A DNA stretch of 64,000 bases from positions 3,916,615-3,980,614 of the forward strand of contig JACAXG010000034.1 in NCBI GenBank assembly GCA_018881555.1, read 5' to 3'. A program made the translations under genes and the position numbers. Below are positions 1 to 15,160 of the stretch, piece after piece. The DNA comes from Amblyornis subalaris (lineage: Eukaryota > Chordata > Aves > Passeriformes > Ptilonorhynchidae). The notes under the pieces are model-generated. The model ran no database searches and was not told the DNA's origin. It saw only the letters and a program-made list of their open reading frames with translations. How positions within the stretch are numbered: the first letter of the stretch is position 1; the number at the start of each line of letters is the position of its first letter.

Positions 1-3000
1 AAGGACAAACCCAAAGAAAGTCTGGCTATTTCTGAGAAGCTTGTTCTGCGTGTAGTACAAAAAGTGTTGTATCACCAACACGAAATGATCTTTGCTACAT
101 CTCAGTAATACCTGGCGTGGCACATAGTGCACAAAGAATGGCTGAGAACAGCCTGTCTGGTTTTACAGGATCCTGTTGGAAACCAAGCGTTGTTTACCTT
201 TGATGAATATGCTAGGGCTGACCACAGATGTAAAGAGGTAAGTTAAGATATTCAAAGCTGAGAAGAGATCCAAAAGCTGTGGCTGTATCAGAGCTGCCTT
301 ACAGGCAGCAGGCATGTGGCAGCACACCCTCAGTGCCATTGGAACTTACACAGTAACACTGTCACAGACAGAGCTGACAGCTGCTCTTGTCCTCCAGCAA
401 AGCAGCCNGGATCTTGTATAACAGAGAAATCAGATTTGGTGGCTTTGTACTAAGATGCTTTTAGGAATGAGTGAAATAAAACTTTGATCCTTTAAAGAGA
501 CAACATTGAAGACAGACTCCACAACAGCCATGAGACTAAGCTACAGATAACAATTAATTTGAATAAATCACTACAGAAAATAGAGTGCCAACAAAAATGA
601 AATAAAACAAACAAATAGAACAGCAGCACATAAACTGAAATCAGTACTAAAATTGTATTTTGAAAAACTGTCGATGAGTGAAATAAGCAAAGACAATGCT
701 CAGGGACTGAAGGGTAGTGTTTGGTAAGACTGACCACATAGACCACATAGCTTACAGGTCTGTTCTCCCTATTTTTCACCTCTGTGAGTAAAGGAGAACC
801 AAAGGTATTACAAATCTTATTTAAATAAAAGAGGGCAAATAAAGAAATCCCCTGACCAAGTTTGTAACATCAGAACTCCCATTATCAGAACAACTACATG
901 CATTAGAGCAGCAACTGGTGTCACATATGAGGATGAAAATTGTTTTTCTGCACTCATGCAGAACCAGTACTGCAGCCCAACCAGAGGAATCGGTTTAATA
1001 CTTGCTGGGTATGCTTTTCATTTGCAAATTAGCAGATGAATTTACCAGATATTATGAGTCGAGTGGCCAGAAAATTTATCTGAGAAGTTTTGATATTCTC
1101 TAACTTCTTACAATGTTAGTTTGAGCGTCAGTGGTGGCAATTCTTGAAATGACATGCTGTGCTCCCATTTTCACAGGCAATTACTTTAAACAGTTCACTA
1201 ACCTGGCTAACCTGTGTTGTTAAACGTAGACAGCAATTCTCAGAGATGCTTTCCTTCAGTGAGGTCAGGGGAGAAAGAAATCTGCTAAAACCAGAAGGAA
1301 CCTAAATTGTCAAAGGTCNTAAGTCTGTGGATGAGGAATATAATCCCTTGAGGAATGGAACTGTGGGTGACAGGAGGAGGGAGACTTGTAGTGAAGAAAT
1401 TAACTATATAATTTCCATGCTTTGTTTCGCTAACCCACTTACACACTATAGTGACTAAACCATACTGCATATTTCCAGGCTTGGCACGTCCACTTCTTCC
1501 TTTATTTTACCAATCTCATCTGTTTTGAATTCTTTAATCCTGGCTACCCTAGCCTCCCACAGGAACTTCACACTGTTTTCCTGAAAACATCTGTTAATCT
1601 CCTCTTTCAGCTCCAGCTCTAATCCCATCATCACTTCTCCCCTTTATGACGGCAATGCTTGTAGTAGTGTTGGTCACTCTGTCCACAGTCTGCCTGTATG
1701 TACCACCCCTTCTTCTTCATTCCGTTCTCTCCTTCTCCAAACATACTTCCCCTAGGACAGACTTGAGAAATGCTAACAACTATCAGTGATAGTTTTAAAC
1801 ATCCGTATTTTGTTGCTATGCTGTTCATTTTGTATATGATTTAGGCTATGACGTCCTTCCGGTAATCATTGTAGGCACACTCCTTAGGTCATCAGGGTTT
1901 TGTCATCTCCTTCTTCAGCCCTGTATTAATCACTTTACNTGTTCTTGTTGCATATGGTTTGTTCAGCTACTGTCTGAGAAGGAGGGAAGGAGGCATAGAC
2001 TGATGGGAGCCTTTAGCTGCACTGTGGATAACAACCTNAGCAATAAATCTGCTTCAGGTGTCTCCTCATGCAGCTGTCATTCCCTAAACTTGGGTCCCTC
2101 TAAAGAACAGTATTTTAAGCCATGAATGGCCCCTGAACAGCCAGAATCCCATGTGCAGACAGCAGAGCGTCGTGTGCTGGACGTGTTGATGAGCAGGAGG
2201 AGGCTGAGGGAGGCTGAGAGAGCTCACTCCGTTGAGGATACCAACCTGGGATCACAGGGATCCCGACAGTGGTCCCTCCGGGTACCCTGCTCTATATTAC
2301 ACTCACTGCAGCTGCTTGTCAGAGACAGTATTCACTTACTTCAGTGGAGAAACAGCTTCAGCTTGAAGGACCAGGAACACAAGCACTAATAGCCATGTAG
2401 TTTTGGGCAGTCACTCAGAAGTGGAGCAGGCAGCTTTAGTTTTTTCTCAGAAGAAGGAAAATTAATTAAACTTCTACATCAAAACAAGAGCTTGAATTAC
2501 CAACTCACTGGATAAAATNCAGCAGCAGCTCCTCTTCTGGTGTGTTGTACAGGCTCTCTGGGGAGAAGCAGGAAGGGGAAGCCTGCCTGGCACCTATGGG
2601 GATGAAAAGCTTCACATCTGTCGGCATGTTGGTGTCAGAAACTTGTGGGGCTTGTTTCCCAGTTTTTTAACAACCTTTTTGCTTTTCAATGGATTCGATA
2701 GTGCCTCAGACTGCATGTTTAGTACAGCTTCCCTTTCTCCTGCTTCACTGAAACAGAGAGAAAAAAACCTGGTTTTCTTTTAACAAGAACTACAAAGTTG
2801 GCATGTGCAGATATTATGATTGCTGGGATTTATTTGGTGCCCAGGATGAATTTTAAAACTGCTTTTTTTTAGTCTTGTCAACCTTTGGATTGTTTTCATT
2901 AATCTCTTTCGTTTCCCTCAGTAATTTTCTTCACTTCAGGACTTGCCTGGTTATTATTAAATATCTGGCTATTGCCAATGCCCATGACACATAATAGGTA

Positions 3001-3792
3001 GGTATTTTTTGTCAAAGCTATGTTTCCTCTTGGTTGTGGNGTCACAGTTTGTTATAGATCTAATTATTCTTGAGTGCTATGTAAGAAAGTTTAATTTCTA
3101 AATCTTGATTAAATTTAATTTATAGCTGAAAGAAAAAGTACTTTTCTAAAACAGTAACACAGAAGCTGCCCTTCATGCTCGGTCCTGAGCTGGCTCCATG
3201 TATTTGCAATAACCAGTTGCCAAGTATTATGGGAGCTTTTTGTTTTCTGGAAAAGTTTGGAACTGTTACGTGAATTGCTGAAGGACTGGAATTCATTGAA
3301 CGAAAACACTGTGCTGTAGTTAAAAGTTTTTCAACAGAAAGAAGCACAAAGTTCCATAGGACTTATATTTTCTTTCTTTCAGCAGTGAAAAACTTCTGTG
3401 GTCTTCATGTAGTCCCTGTGAGATTGCATAGTTATCAGAATTTCATATACAGGCACTCCATCAGCAGTGGAGCTGTTCATTACATGCAATGGCTCGTGAC
3501 AATATTAAAGGGAGAAAGAAAAGGTGTCTCTTAGTTTTCAGAACTGTGCTTAGATTAGGTCCNAATCCTTTTCCCCCAAGACTTATGTATAACCATCTAT
3601 GCTATTTCTGTTTGAACAGGGAAGAGATCAAATCAGAAGGGTAATGTTTCAACAACATGCTTATAGATTGTTCTTCTTCTATTTTGTCAGGGCAGTGTCT
3701 TCCTTCTCAGTGAGAAATGTGTATTGCTATTGTAGACATCTAATAGAAATGAACAGGTCATTTATTTTTAAAAGGAAGAGATTTGTGTGCTG

Positions 3793-3834
3793 TGGTGTTG
3801 AAATGAAAACCCATGGTGTTGAAATGAAAACCCA
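3793..3834. repeat. Perfect 21-bp tandem duplication
   Basis: Two identical adjacent copies (3793-3813 and 3814-3834) of a unit starting TGGTGTTGAAATG and ending AAAACCCA. Zero divergence suggests a recent slippage or duplication event. No function is evident. Confidence 0.9.
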
Positions 3835-6768
3835 TTATTGTCACATAAACTCTGGAATAAGACCTTCCCCTTAATTGGAATAAAAAATAATTGCTTCTTG
3901 AATATGGAAAAATACAGAAGTAATAGCACAGCTGTTTAGGAGCTTAGTTAAATGATCACAGTGTACATGCCAATAAATTCAATCCTAAGCATAATATATG
4001 CCATAAATTCCGTGAAATCTAACNGTCACATTACCCACATTCCGAAAAGTAGCATATATGAGCTGTATCAGTGTTTGCATGATGTAGTTTAAATGTTAGT
4101 GTGGTNACCAAACACTCAGTTTTGGTACTTCTACAAGTACAGCCATACTTCTAGGATTTAGGAAATCAATGCTGTACATTATGGAACAGCGCATCTGACT
4201 ATAAGAGAGAGGTGTCTTTTGGTACTACCATCAGTAGCAGATTTTTATTTCATATCACTAAAATTAATTCATATGTAAGTATGTATTTGTTGAGTGCAAC
4301 AGGTGATTTTTTGATTCAGAAGGCAAGGCTTTTATTGTGTATTAGGAAAATAATTGAGTAACTGCTGAAAAAAATAGTGACAGACCATGAACAAATAATG
4401 TAAATACTAATATTAGTCCAAATCCAGTAATTACACAAACAAAGAGGCTGTAGGGCCAGGTTTACTTTGCGTGTGTTGCTTTTGGATACACAGAACCAAA
4501 CCTCTGTAGCTGTGTCTTGCTTGAGCTGCAGTTATTACAGTGATCCCCCACTAACGAAACAATAGTAATTTGATGAAACCTGGATTTAATTGCATGCTTC
4601 TTTTTTTGTTCCTTTGAATTGAAAGAACTTTGACTTTGTAGTTGGTCAGAGTAAAACTTAAACACACCCATAGGCATGAAACAAGAAGCAATCTCTGTAG
4701 CTGAGCTAACATCTCATAGAAACACTTCTACCTGCAAGGACCAAGCATGAAAAGGAGCAAGTGGCATCAGGAGCAATTTAATCTCTCTCCNATTCTCTGC
4801 AACCACATCTCCTCTTGATTTCTGAGTGGGTAACTAAAAATCCATGNGTACACATAGTCTGGTTTATATTTTTGCATTAGGTGTAAATGCAGGAATACTC
4901 ATTTGGCAAGTGCTCACAGAATCACACTGCAGGCAGTGATAAGGTTGTCTGAGAGCTTAACCTGAGCTCAGTCGGTGGTGCAGATGGCCCTGCTGGACCT
5001 TGTGCATCCCAGTGAGAACAAGTTAACCACGTCAAGCCCAGGTATCACAACAGTTTCATAATGTGAAGTTCATTGCAAAGCAGCAGCATTTATTTACATC
5101 ATNCCACCAAGGGAAAAAATCGGATTAATTAAATTAATGACACATTGACCTGATTCACTGTTAGACTCTCAGAGATAGCATCCCATGTTCATTATATAGA
5201 GTAAGAAAGGCTGTAGATTTTAGGGGGTNGAAAGAAGCATTCATCTTGCCAAAAAAGCTCAATCATAATTTCTTGCACGGAAATCTCATGCTTTTTTTAT
5301 GCTGGTATAAGTGAGGAAAAAGTTGTGAATGTTGCTTTCACCTACCACTCAGTCCGGTTAATCACATTACAGCCCGTGGAGAAAAAGTTTCACAAATTGA
5401 AGCAAGTTAAACCAAAGAGAGTGTTTGCAGTATCTTGACAGAATTACACAAAAGCATGTTTTCTCATATTAGAAGCCAAGTTAATTAGAGGCAGCTTCAT
5501 TTTGTTCACATCTCTGACAACGTTATTATGCTTTTTTTAAAAAACCATACTTTTAAGCAAATGGATTTTGTGATTTTGGTTTTTGTCTTATCGCAGATTG
5601 TACTCATTGACATATTAACACAGCATCAAAATTGATAAGAGTTGTGTTTCTTTGCGATATTAGTAGCAGATCAAAATTGTTCAAGAATATTTCAGGCATG
5701 TAAAATATGTTAAAATAAGATTTGTTGTGAATAAGCAGTGACAGAATGTATTCTTTGGCATTAAAATAACCAGAATGTACCCTGACATTTTAACTAGATA
5801 GTTTATGAATGTAACTGCAGGCGGTCATAGAAACAATACTGGATTAAAGAGAATAGGAAATTTCTGTGAATATTTCAGATGAAAACACTTATTTTTAGAC
5901 TATTGTTTTACTTTTCTGGTATCATTAGTCAAGGTAAAAACATATTGCTTTCTGAACTCTATTATAATCCTAAACAATGTTTTGGAAGGTTTAGCAGGAA
6001 TCTAATTCAATTTGGCTTTCTTTCGAATCGAAAGGGGTGGAAAACANAATGGAGTTGAAGAAATAATACATGTACTACATACGTACTTTGGAAAGTACTT
6101 TAGATACTCTTAAGGTAAAATATTTACCATAACCAAATTGAGTTCAGTAGGGACCAACATCACAACAATATAGTGTCATTTTGACCAATTATTTTTCAAT
6201 ANATAGGTATGTTGGTGAAGCTGCCTGACCAAAGAAATAAATGACAATAGGCTACAAATNGCCTTAATTTTTACAGTTGTAGAAATTCTGTTATAATTGG
6301 GCAGTGTTATTGCTGAGAACAGAGGAAGAAGNGTGGACTCTCTGTGGAAGAATATCAACCAAATCTCCCAGCAAAGTCTTGGTTCTCCTGTGGCTGGGTG
6401 AAAGGGATGAATTCAAGCATTTGGGTTCAAAATGCCTGCTTAGATCTGTTCCGCCGAAGAGAAGATCAAAATGTCTTTGGTGGCATCCAAAATACCTGCA
6501 AGCCACGCTTGTGTCGAGGGGGAGCTTAATCTGACTGTTTCACTTAAAGCACTGCTGGTTCATGAATGAGAGCAACCACACAGACTAGCNTGGTTATTTG
6601 GTGGCACGGGGATCATTCTGCAGTGTCACTGTCCCTGTCTTGTAAAAGGCTTGGCATAACACTGGTGCAGCTAGTTGCATGCCTTACAGATTCCTGACAA
6701 TAGGAATTCCTGATCACCTCACCCTATTTTCCTCCTTCTACTCTGGTTGACTTATATCTCAGAAATGC

Positions 6769-6826
6769 CCCCCCCCCACCAAAAAAAAGGAAAAAAGGNA
6801 AAAAAAGGCAATGAAAAAAGAAGTTG
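6769..6826. repeat. Poly-C run followed by A-rich low-complexity tract
   Basis: A run of C bases is followed directly by A-runs broken by GG and by one N. It may be the degraded tail of a retroposed sequence or simple low-complexity DNA. No recognisable element lies upstream. Confidence 0.7.
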
Positions 6827-9800
6827 TCGTGCTTTACTGATTAGTTCTGTGCCTTACTAGTGGCTGGGGAGTCTTCAGGCATTTGGAATAAATATTTTGT
6901 TATAATTTCCTATAGTATTCAAAAACATTAACTTCTGTGGTATGGAAAGGTGCATCTTCAGCTACACTGTGCTGAAGTCAATTCTCATGATTTGTAATAA
7001 AGAACACTGTACAGCATGATACTATGGCCACTTGGCTTGTCATACACATACTGATCTTTTTCCGAGACCTCAAGCTGTTCCATAATTCAGATTCTGTGTT
7101 GAATAATCTGGTTTTGCACTATCAGCAGTCCCTTTTCACTAACAGCTTTACCCCTTACCTTTTTTTAAGTAGCTGAAAGTGATGCTGTGAAAGTGGGAAA
7201 TTCCCAACCTTAAATATCTCTAGACGGGTCAACCATTTCTTAATCTCATAATTCCAAAGCCAGATTTATTATTTCTGAGGAGAGCTGGTACAAAGAATTT
7301 CAGAAAATCTGCTGAACATTAGAGAAATCCCATTCAAAAGATGAAAGTGATGTTCACCTTCTGATCACGCACATAATCCTGACTACCTACCACATTTCAA
7401 TTGCACTTGTAGAGTCTATTTGATTTGTAATCAATCTAAAAAGGAAAACACACGAAGAGCTAGCAAGTTTTGATTAGCTCCATGCATTTTCTATTCAAAT
7501 AAAATCATGACATACGCATTTACTTTTAGCTTACAAACATCTTTGTCAAATTTCCTTTCAGCAAAACTTAATATCTGTCTTGAATATAATTACTGAAAAA
7601 CTTTTATACATTAAATCTGAGATCTTTAAAAGGTAAAAGTTGTCAGATAGTGAAATACTTGATTGCCTGTGCTGTGCTCTGAGGTCTGTTTTGTCAGTAT
7701 TTGACTTTTGTTGCTCTGATGCTCTGAATGAAAATCACACTGCATGGGTTGACAACAAAAGCTGGTTGAGAAGCTTGACTATGATGTTNGGCTATATAAT
7801 ATAAATAAGATGCCAAAAATACTTAGCAAACTAGTTAAGCCAAGATTTACATCCTCCACATAAAAACAGTGGTGTCTTCCTATGTCATATTCCATGGGTT
7901 GTCCTGAAATGCCCAGCTGACAGTTTGTGTGCAGCAAAAGGATGAGAGGAGCAGGCAGTGAACACAAGTTGTTGGTTAGATACAAGAACCATATAAAACA
8001 CACTGAAAAATTACCCAGTGGTTTATGGTGTGAAAGACTAATTTGCAACATCTTTGATTTCATCTTGAAAAGTGCTGAGAATTTCCATTTCTAGTTGAAA
8101 TCTGTGGGAGCTGCTTGCACATTTGTTATGTATTTAATTTGGACCAAATTTCACCAGTCTCCAGCTGTGTCACAATGTTTTTTCCATTATTTCTAAAGGA
8201 AGATCAGATAACATCATANATTTGGACTATCACATTGTGCTGCACTAACAACATAATCTATATTAAGAATAGGTATTGCCATCAAAAATGCAGTAATAAT
8301 ATAAATTTCTTAATAAATACACAGTCATGAACATTCTNTCTAGAGAGGAAAAAAGTGTTTCCTCCTTTGTTCTCCTTTCTACAGCACGAGGACAAATGCT
8401 GTTGTACTGTACACCTACATATGCTAAGTGAATAAGGAATTTTTTGTGGGACATCTTTGTAAGAGTAATTCATATTTTATATTGTTTCTTGCTGACTTAG
8501 TAGGCTTAAATAGTGCCAAGCCCATTGCTTTCATGTAGAGGAAATGAAATTGCCTTATTCTGTTTCTGTAGTACCTGTGCNTGTGTATTGTGAATTCAGT
8601 CTGTATCTCTCTAAAGTCACCTTCCTGATCAGCACTGCTCACCTAAATTATATCTATACAGACTAATTGCTCGAAGAATCCTTCCTTTAACGAGATTTCT
8701 TGTCTTTTCTGCAGTCAAGCCCTCAACAATGCCTTAGTTTCCTGCTGGCTGGCACTCCAGACCTGAGTACAGACTCCTTGCTTTTGGGGCAGAAAAGCAG
8801 TCTGGGTTGTCTTTCGGTCCNTCTCCATAAGGTGAAGTCCTTTATCCCTGCCTGAATTTAAAGGTCTGTTCCTTAACCTTTCCCAAGTTCAGTTATTCTT
8901 CTTCATCAGACCTTGCCTGGTCCCTGGCTGTTGATTCAGGGCATCTTTTCATAGCTTCTAAGAAACCCTTCACCTCAGGAACTCTGCACAAGTTATTGTT
9001 ACCTGTGAACCATTGTAGGCATTTTCTACCNGGAAGAGATCTCACAGTTCCTCGTGCGCTTTTCTGCAGTACCCTCTGACTAAGGTCCAAGCCTGTTCTT
9101 TCTAGGTTTCCTTAGTAAGTAGCCGTTCTACCAGCATAACANGGATCCATCTGGAATTGTCCTAAAGCCATGTCAAATCCAGGGATAGGTGAGAAAAAGG
9201 CAGGATGTCTATCAGCTGTGTGCAAAAGCTGCACACTGCAAAAGTTTACATTGGGTTGACTCTCTCAGTAAGCTAGTGAAATACAGTTAACCATGAAAAC
9301 CCACAAACCCAATCATCTGTCGTTCAGCTCTTCAGTGCCAGCTCTGATTTGTCAGCTCTCTGAATACATCCTGCCATAATTATTGAATGTGGAAGAGTTT
9401 GTCAGACTTGTACATAAAGCCTTGTTATTTTACCGTTGGTAATTCAATCAGTGAACTCAGGACGGAAGGAATATTTCTAAGTAGATCATAAAAAATGTAG
9501 TTAGTTTTGTTTACATTCATTCTTCAGTAAAACATGTCTGTTCTTCTATAATATTTTAAAAACATGATTTGAAAGCAGGCTGATGATTGCTTCTGCGTAC
9601 AGAGGCCTCTAGATTTATTTACTGTTTTAATTTGGAGCAGAATGAAGGTCATTCAGGGCTCTTNGGGCATTGTGAAGTGTACCTCAGCATGGGTTGTCTT
9701 TTCTCTGCTTCTGTTTTTCATCAGCATGTAGCTAAAGACCTGGCCTTTTGGCAGCTGTATCACTGATAAAAATGAAATGTAAATCAAGAGTACCCAATAG

Positions 9801-12800
9801 ACACTATGAAATGAGCAATCTGAGTATAAAGCATTTAAACTTTCAGTCTTTTTAGAGTGCTGATCTGTAAAANCCAATCCTGTACCTGTTAGACTGCACA
9901 GACAATGAAGGGAAGTATTCAGTATTTTAGTTTCCAGTAAAGCCAATAGCAGCCATGGGAGGCTGAAAGAAGTCTATGAATACCTTACAAGATGAGATCC
10001 TGATATTGCCAGTGATTATATTCTGCACATGGGTTCCAAATCCATAACNAAATCAGAAAGACATTTGTTTGAGGTATTTATAGAATGTCTGTTTGACTAA
10101 CCATCTGTGCTCTGATTGAAGTATACACATGGTCCAGACTGAATAAAAACCATTTATATGGATTAGAATAGTAACTTTGACACTGTTACATCTAAAGATT
10201 TTGCTTCTAATGACTTTGCTGACCTGTTTACTTGCAAAGGTAAATTTTAAAACTGTAAAATCTGAAAGGTAGCATGAGGAAAGAGTATGACTAGTCTGTC
10301 CACTTCAAAAAGGCTTTGAAGTTAAGAGATGCTGTTTGAACACTGCATGCCTTTCAAAATTGCTTCTTGCTTAGGGTCTGGATTAAGGTGGCTGCCTTCC
10401 TCAGTTGCTGGGTAGCTTTTTAGTTTATTTGTGAGGGTAAAGGTAAGAATATCTTAAGGTATTTTGCTGTGCTTTCACTTCTGTTACATTTCTGTTTCAA
10501 AATGAGATTCATCCCTTTTATGTTGTTCATGATGTTTGCTACAAAACTAGCAAAACATCAGAAATGTAGCTCACTATAGCTTGGCATTAATTGCACTGAG
10601 AAACCTCACTGTGTTCATTCAGTTTTCTTCCTTCAAGATTATCTTTTTCATGGATCANTATGTTTTGTATGTTCAAAATGCCAAGATTAGGAGTCATAAT
10701 GAAAAGAGGAAAAGCAGCAGGCTGTAATATGATTGATTCAAAAAATATATATGTAATGGTCACTTATTATTTATTGAGATTGCTCCTTAGGAACAATTAT
10801 TGAACAGCAAGTTTTGGGAAGCTGGTTCTACTTGTTCAAGATGGTAGGAAATTGAAGTTTCTGATATTGTTTCACAAGATTAATTTTCTTTAGAGATAAC
10901 CTGGGGAATTCTTTAAATTACCTCATCTTAGTTGATGTAGCACCATCTGCCACATCTGCAAAGAAGATAATTATTTTTAGGAGCAGCTGTGGGTTTTTTG
11001 ATTAAGTCTTGAGTCATCGAGGTCAGTATTTTTGAATTATTCAGCATAGGAAAGATGAAGCAATTGGTTTGCATTTNGGCCAGTAATACACGGTGTATTG
11101 TTATCACAGTTAGTGAGATAACCCTCATAGCTATTTACTACAGTCCTCTAATTTCCAGGAAATTTATTTGTATTCTTTGTGAGTGCATATAGCTTTGTAG
11201 GAAAAAAATTATCAGTTATAATCCATGAATCAGTAAGACAGCACCTGGTGGCAAATAAGTGACTGTGGTGACTTCTCTGTTAATAGGAATACTAAAGTGA
11301 AAATGGTGTACTTAACACCAAGTCATAGGTCCAGGTTCCCAACTTCAGTTTCAAAACCTGAATTGTAGACTGGGCTCTTTCACACCTAAAGAAAACTCCC
11401 AAAATGAGCCATCCGTTAACAGATACTCCTTTCTATGCCTGTGGCTTTTTGNGATAGCTCCAATTCAGATGAGCACATATAAGTCAGATGAGCATTCTCC
11501 ATCACATAATAAACAATGGAGCCAAGCAAACTTGAGAATCAGGACCTGAAAACTTCAACAGCTTTCTTTATCTTGTAGTGAAAAGGCTCCAATCTGTGCC
11601 CGATGTCCTGAAAGTCCAGCACCTTGTGTAAGCTCTTAATGTGAGGTAACGAGTATAGTATNTGAATGCAGAGCTATCACTTGAGATGAGCTGGCTGCAT
11701 CCCTGCAAGAGTTTCTTTCAGCTTCCTGCTATTCAGGAACTAATGAGAGCAGGCAGCTTCCTAAAGACAGAATAGTTTTTCCCTGGAGAGTTAATGAAAA
11801 ATACTGCTGTTGCTACAGAGCGAGGGTGGCAGAGCTGTATGGCCTGAGGAGGGTCTCTTGAGAAATCACATACCTGTTGAAAATGAAAGCTTAGAAAGGG
11901 TACCCACGGGATACAGAAAGAAAAGAGGAAACTTTGCCCTAACTGAGAGCTGAGGTAATTGAAAAACAGATGTTGAACAGCCAAATCTGTGTTCTGTGTT
12001 GGAAGAAAGGACCTGTGACCCTGAAGGTATCTCTGCAGGACCTTGTATGCTGCACCTCCCTGAGTTATGGAAGACTCAGATTTGTAGTGTTGGATTCTCA
12101 GCCTGGGAAGCACAGCTGGGTGCTTGTTTTTCCATCAGTTGGCATGCACTGCTACATATCTACTTTGTGTGACATCTGGAGGTGCTCATGTAGCTGGCTG
12201 ACCAGCCAGAGTGGCCAAGCTGTGGGGGGGTCTCCTGTGCTTCTTTTAGAAATTGTGTACCCNTAAACTCAATGAGAAGAAGGCTGTGGAGTCTAAAACT
12301 GAATGTAGCTCTCCTATTTTAACGCTTCTTTGTTAAACTTGTTCTGCTTTTCAGTGACTGAACCCTGACTGCTTGAACCTGTTTGCAAACGGTGGGAGCC
12401 CAGAGTTCCTGTCCATGGCACAATGCAGGAATTGAACTGCAGTGCAGCATGAGAATAGGGGTTGTGCTCTGCAGTTACAGCACAGGAAACATGAACCTAA
12501 GTCAAAAANGAAGCTCTGACAGTGCTACAGATATTTGTAAATACTTTGTCGCTTGTCCTGTGAAACACAGNTGCTGATTTTTCCTGTGCTGCCAGGTAAT
12601 CAGGTGGATGTGAAATACAACTCTGAGGACTGGGATAGATGACAAGAGGATTTAGGTTTGCCAAATTTTGGGAACACAAAAGGCAGTTGGGTTTCCTGTC
12701 TGAACTTCAGTTTAAGTTGGAGCCTTATCTCATTTAAAACATTTAATGGCATTCTACATTTATTTCACTTGTCATATATTTTTAACAAGGTTTTCTATAT

Positions 12801-15160
12801 TTACAAATGAAGAGTGGGCTTACTTTGAAAAGAACACAGATTTTAAAGGATTAAGAAGCTTTTACAGNTCATTTCACTTTCTGCATGACTTGGAGGAGAG
12901 CTTTACTGCTGTATGGGACATGTCCTGTGCTACCCCTTGCTGAAATATTATCCAGAGATAGCACAGACTTGTTGATACTCCAGAACGTGACTCTTCAACT
13001 ACATTTTCCAGCTATGCTTTAATGTGCTATTCTATCTGTACTGTTTAATTAAGTTCCAAAAAAGGCCTTCAGGTAGTTGTCAAACTGTCATCTTTGTTGC
13101 TGTTAGACTCAGCAACACTTCATGCACTGAAGTTCAGTTTCCTGCAGACAGAGTAACTGAGAGCAAATAGTCATTAGCAGCCCATCAGCTCCCTGTAGGG
13201 TGAAGCAGTGGCAAAGCCACTCAGTCTTTCCCTCAGTGAAGAGCAGGAGAAAACAGCAGGCCTTGTACTTCAACCTGCAGGTCGGACTTGATCTGTAATT
13301 TTCTATTAGATTGCAGAAGTGATGCATCTTATAAAAAGAGGCAGTGCACAGCTTCTGCCGGGAGTAGTGAGTTTTACCTCACACAGAGGCTGCATCTGAA
13401 TGTGGACTTAGCAAGGAGGATACTTAACTTATATAAGATTTAACCCTCGGAATATGAGGTTCCTATTTTTAATGGAGATATAAAACCAGAATTGACTTCA
13501 TGAGTTTAATGTCCCTAATTCTGTTAAGGAACTCAATATAAAGCCTATAAATGCTACTTTGCTTTGTCAAATGCCAGAGGAATTACTGCCCAGAAATGTT
13601 ACTGTTTATCTATATCATCTGAGTAATGAAGCAGAATTTTGTAAACAGGCAAAACTTTTTTTTAGGTACAAATTATGCTGGTATCTTCCCAAGTATTAAG
13701 TGGTAACACACTTTTCAAGTGAAGTCAATTAACCCTCTGGTCTCACTTGTGCATCTGTATTCAATCNTCCCATGTGATTCATGAAGCTTCCCCCCAGCTA
13801 GCAATTAATAAGTGCTAAATTAGTTTTATATTTTTCATTCACTCTTCTAATTCCAGCACATCTAGATACTTTTTAAAAATTATTATGGAATAGCACCACA
13901 CACAACAGCAAAATTCTTATTGACAAAGTTACTTACCAATGGGAATGGATATATTCATAGCTAGTCCTAAGCAGTATCAAGTGAAAGGTACATCCAAGAA
14001 TCTTTGAGGGAAAGGTAGCCTTAGTGATGCTTGGCTGTGGATTTTGGCCAAAAAAAGTGAATATAGGCTCCTCTCAACATACCAGTTTACTCTCCAGTAA
14101 AGGTGACTTAGGAAAATGCACTTTAGGTTTTAATTGAGCATCCCAAGAAGTTGTACATGGTCTGTCATCCCATTGGAACTGATGAAAGATTATTACTCAA
14201 GCTGTGNTAACCTGGGCACTCGTTATGGTCCATCACAACATGTCCAACGTATTCTCATAGATGACTTGCAATAATTGAAAGCACTCTAACGACCCAATTT
14301 GGGAAGCAGAACTTGATCATGTAGGATACTTTTTCCCTAGTGTGTTTCTGGATAAATAGCTCTTTAGCATGTGTGGCCTTCACCCGTGGTCATGTCATGT
14401 GCAGAGGGAGAAGCTTCACTAATCTTGGACCAATATGATTATTCTGTGATGGAAGATCTTACAAGACTGGCCTGAACTATTCCAAAAGAAAAGTATGATG
14501 GGTGGTACCTGCTGTGTGTGCAAATAATTTGGCTGGGGGAAATTGTTTTTTATGGTTTTGTACTTCACATCTGCACAGTCCCAAAGTAAAAATATTTGCT
14601 GTGTACAACTGACTCACAAAACAGAGTACGTGCACGACTTATCTTTGCTCTAAACCTACTGTGTATCGAGCTATTCCATCTGGACTACAGATACTACCTC
14701 TCCTGTTGTGTTTTTTACTTTTTAACCACTACCCCTTTACTTCTCTCCTGGCAGGTAAAAATGCAGCAAATATTTCTGTTGTTTACCAAGCCAAATTAAT
14801 GCAGCAAGTATTTCANTTGCTGCTCCAAGTTGCTTATGAAACCAAGCTAGTGCCACTTTTCACAGTGGCATTCAAGAAAGACAGATCTGGTTATAGGCAG
14901 TTTATGCTATCCTCTAGTCTTCAAAAGACATCAGTCTGCTATTCTATATCCAAAGTATGTAGCTCAGAATAGTCTTCCAAAAAGGGAAAATTAGCAATAA
15001 ATAGACTAGTAACATCAGCAGGGAGAGTATAGACAGCTTTTTTGTATTCTAAGTTAAGTTACATCTCTTTACTGAACTGTGTTTTAGTATTGTTTGAGTT
15101 ATTTATGTAGCTGAGTCACTGAAAAGGTTTTTGGGGGCTTGTTTCTTTTTTGTTCTCCAG

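Larger units (their letters stand above)
1..15160 (+). other. SPHKAP: Intron 1 of SPHKAP (partial, open at left edge)
   Basis: This is noncoding and moderately AT-rich. No CpG island, promoter or first exon was recognised, although the missing exon should be only about 11 codons plus 5' UTR and would be easy to overlook. Short open frames on both strands show no recognisable domain. Notable contents are a 21-bp tandem duplication at 3793-3834 and a C-run followed by an A-rich tract near 6769-6826. The region ends in a pyrimidine-rich tract and the acceptor TGTTCTCCAG. Confidence 0.7.
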
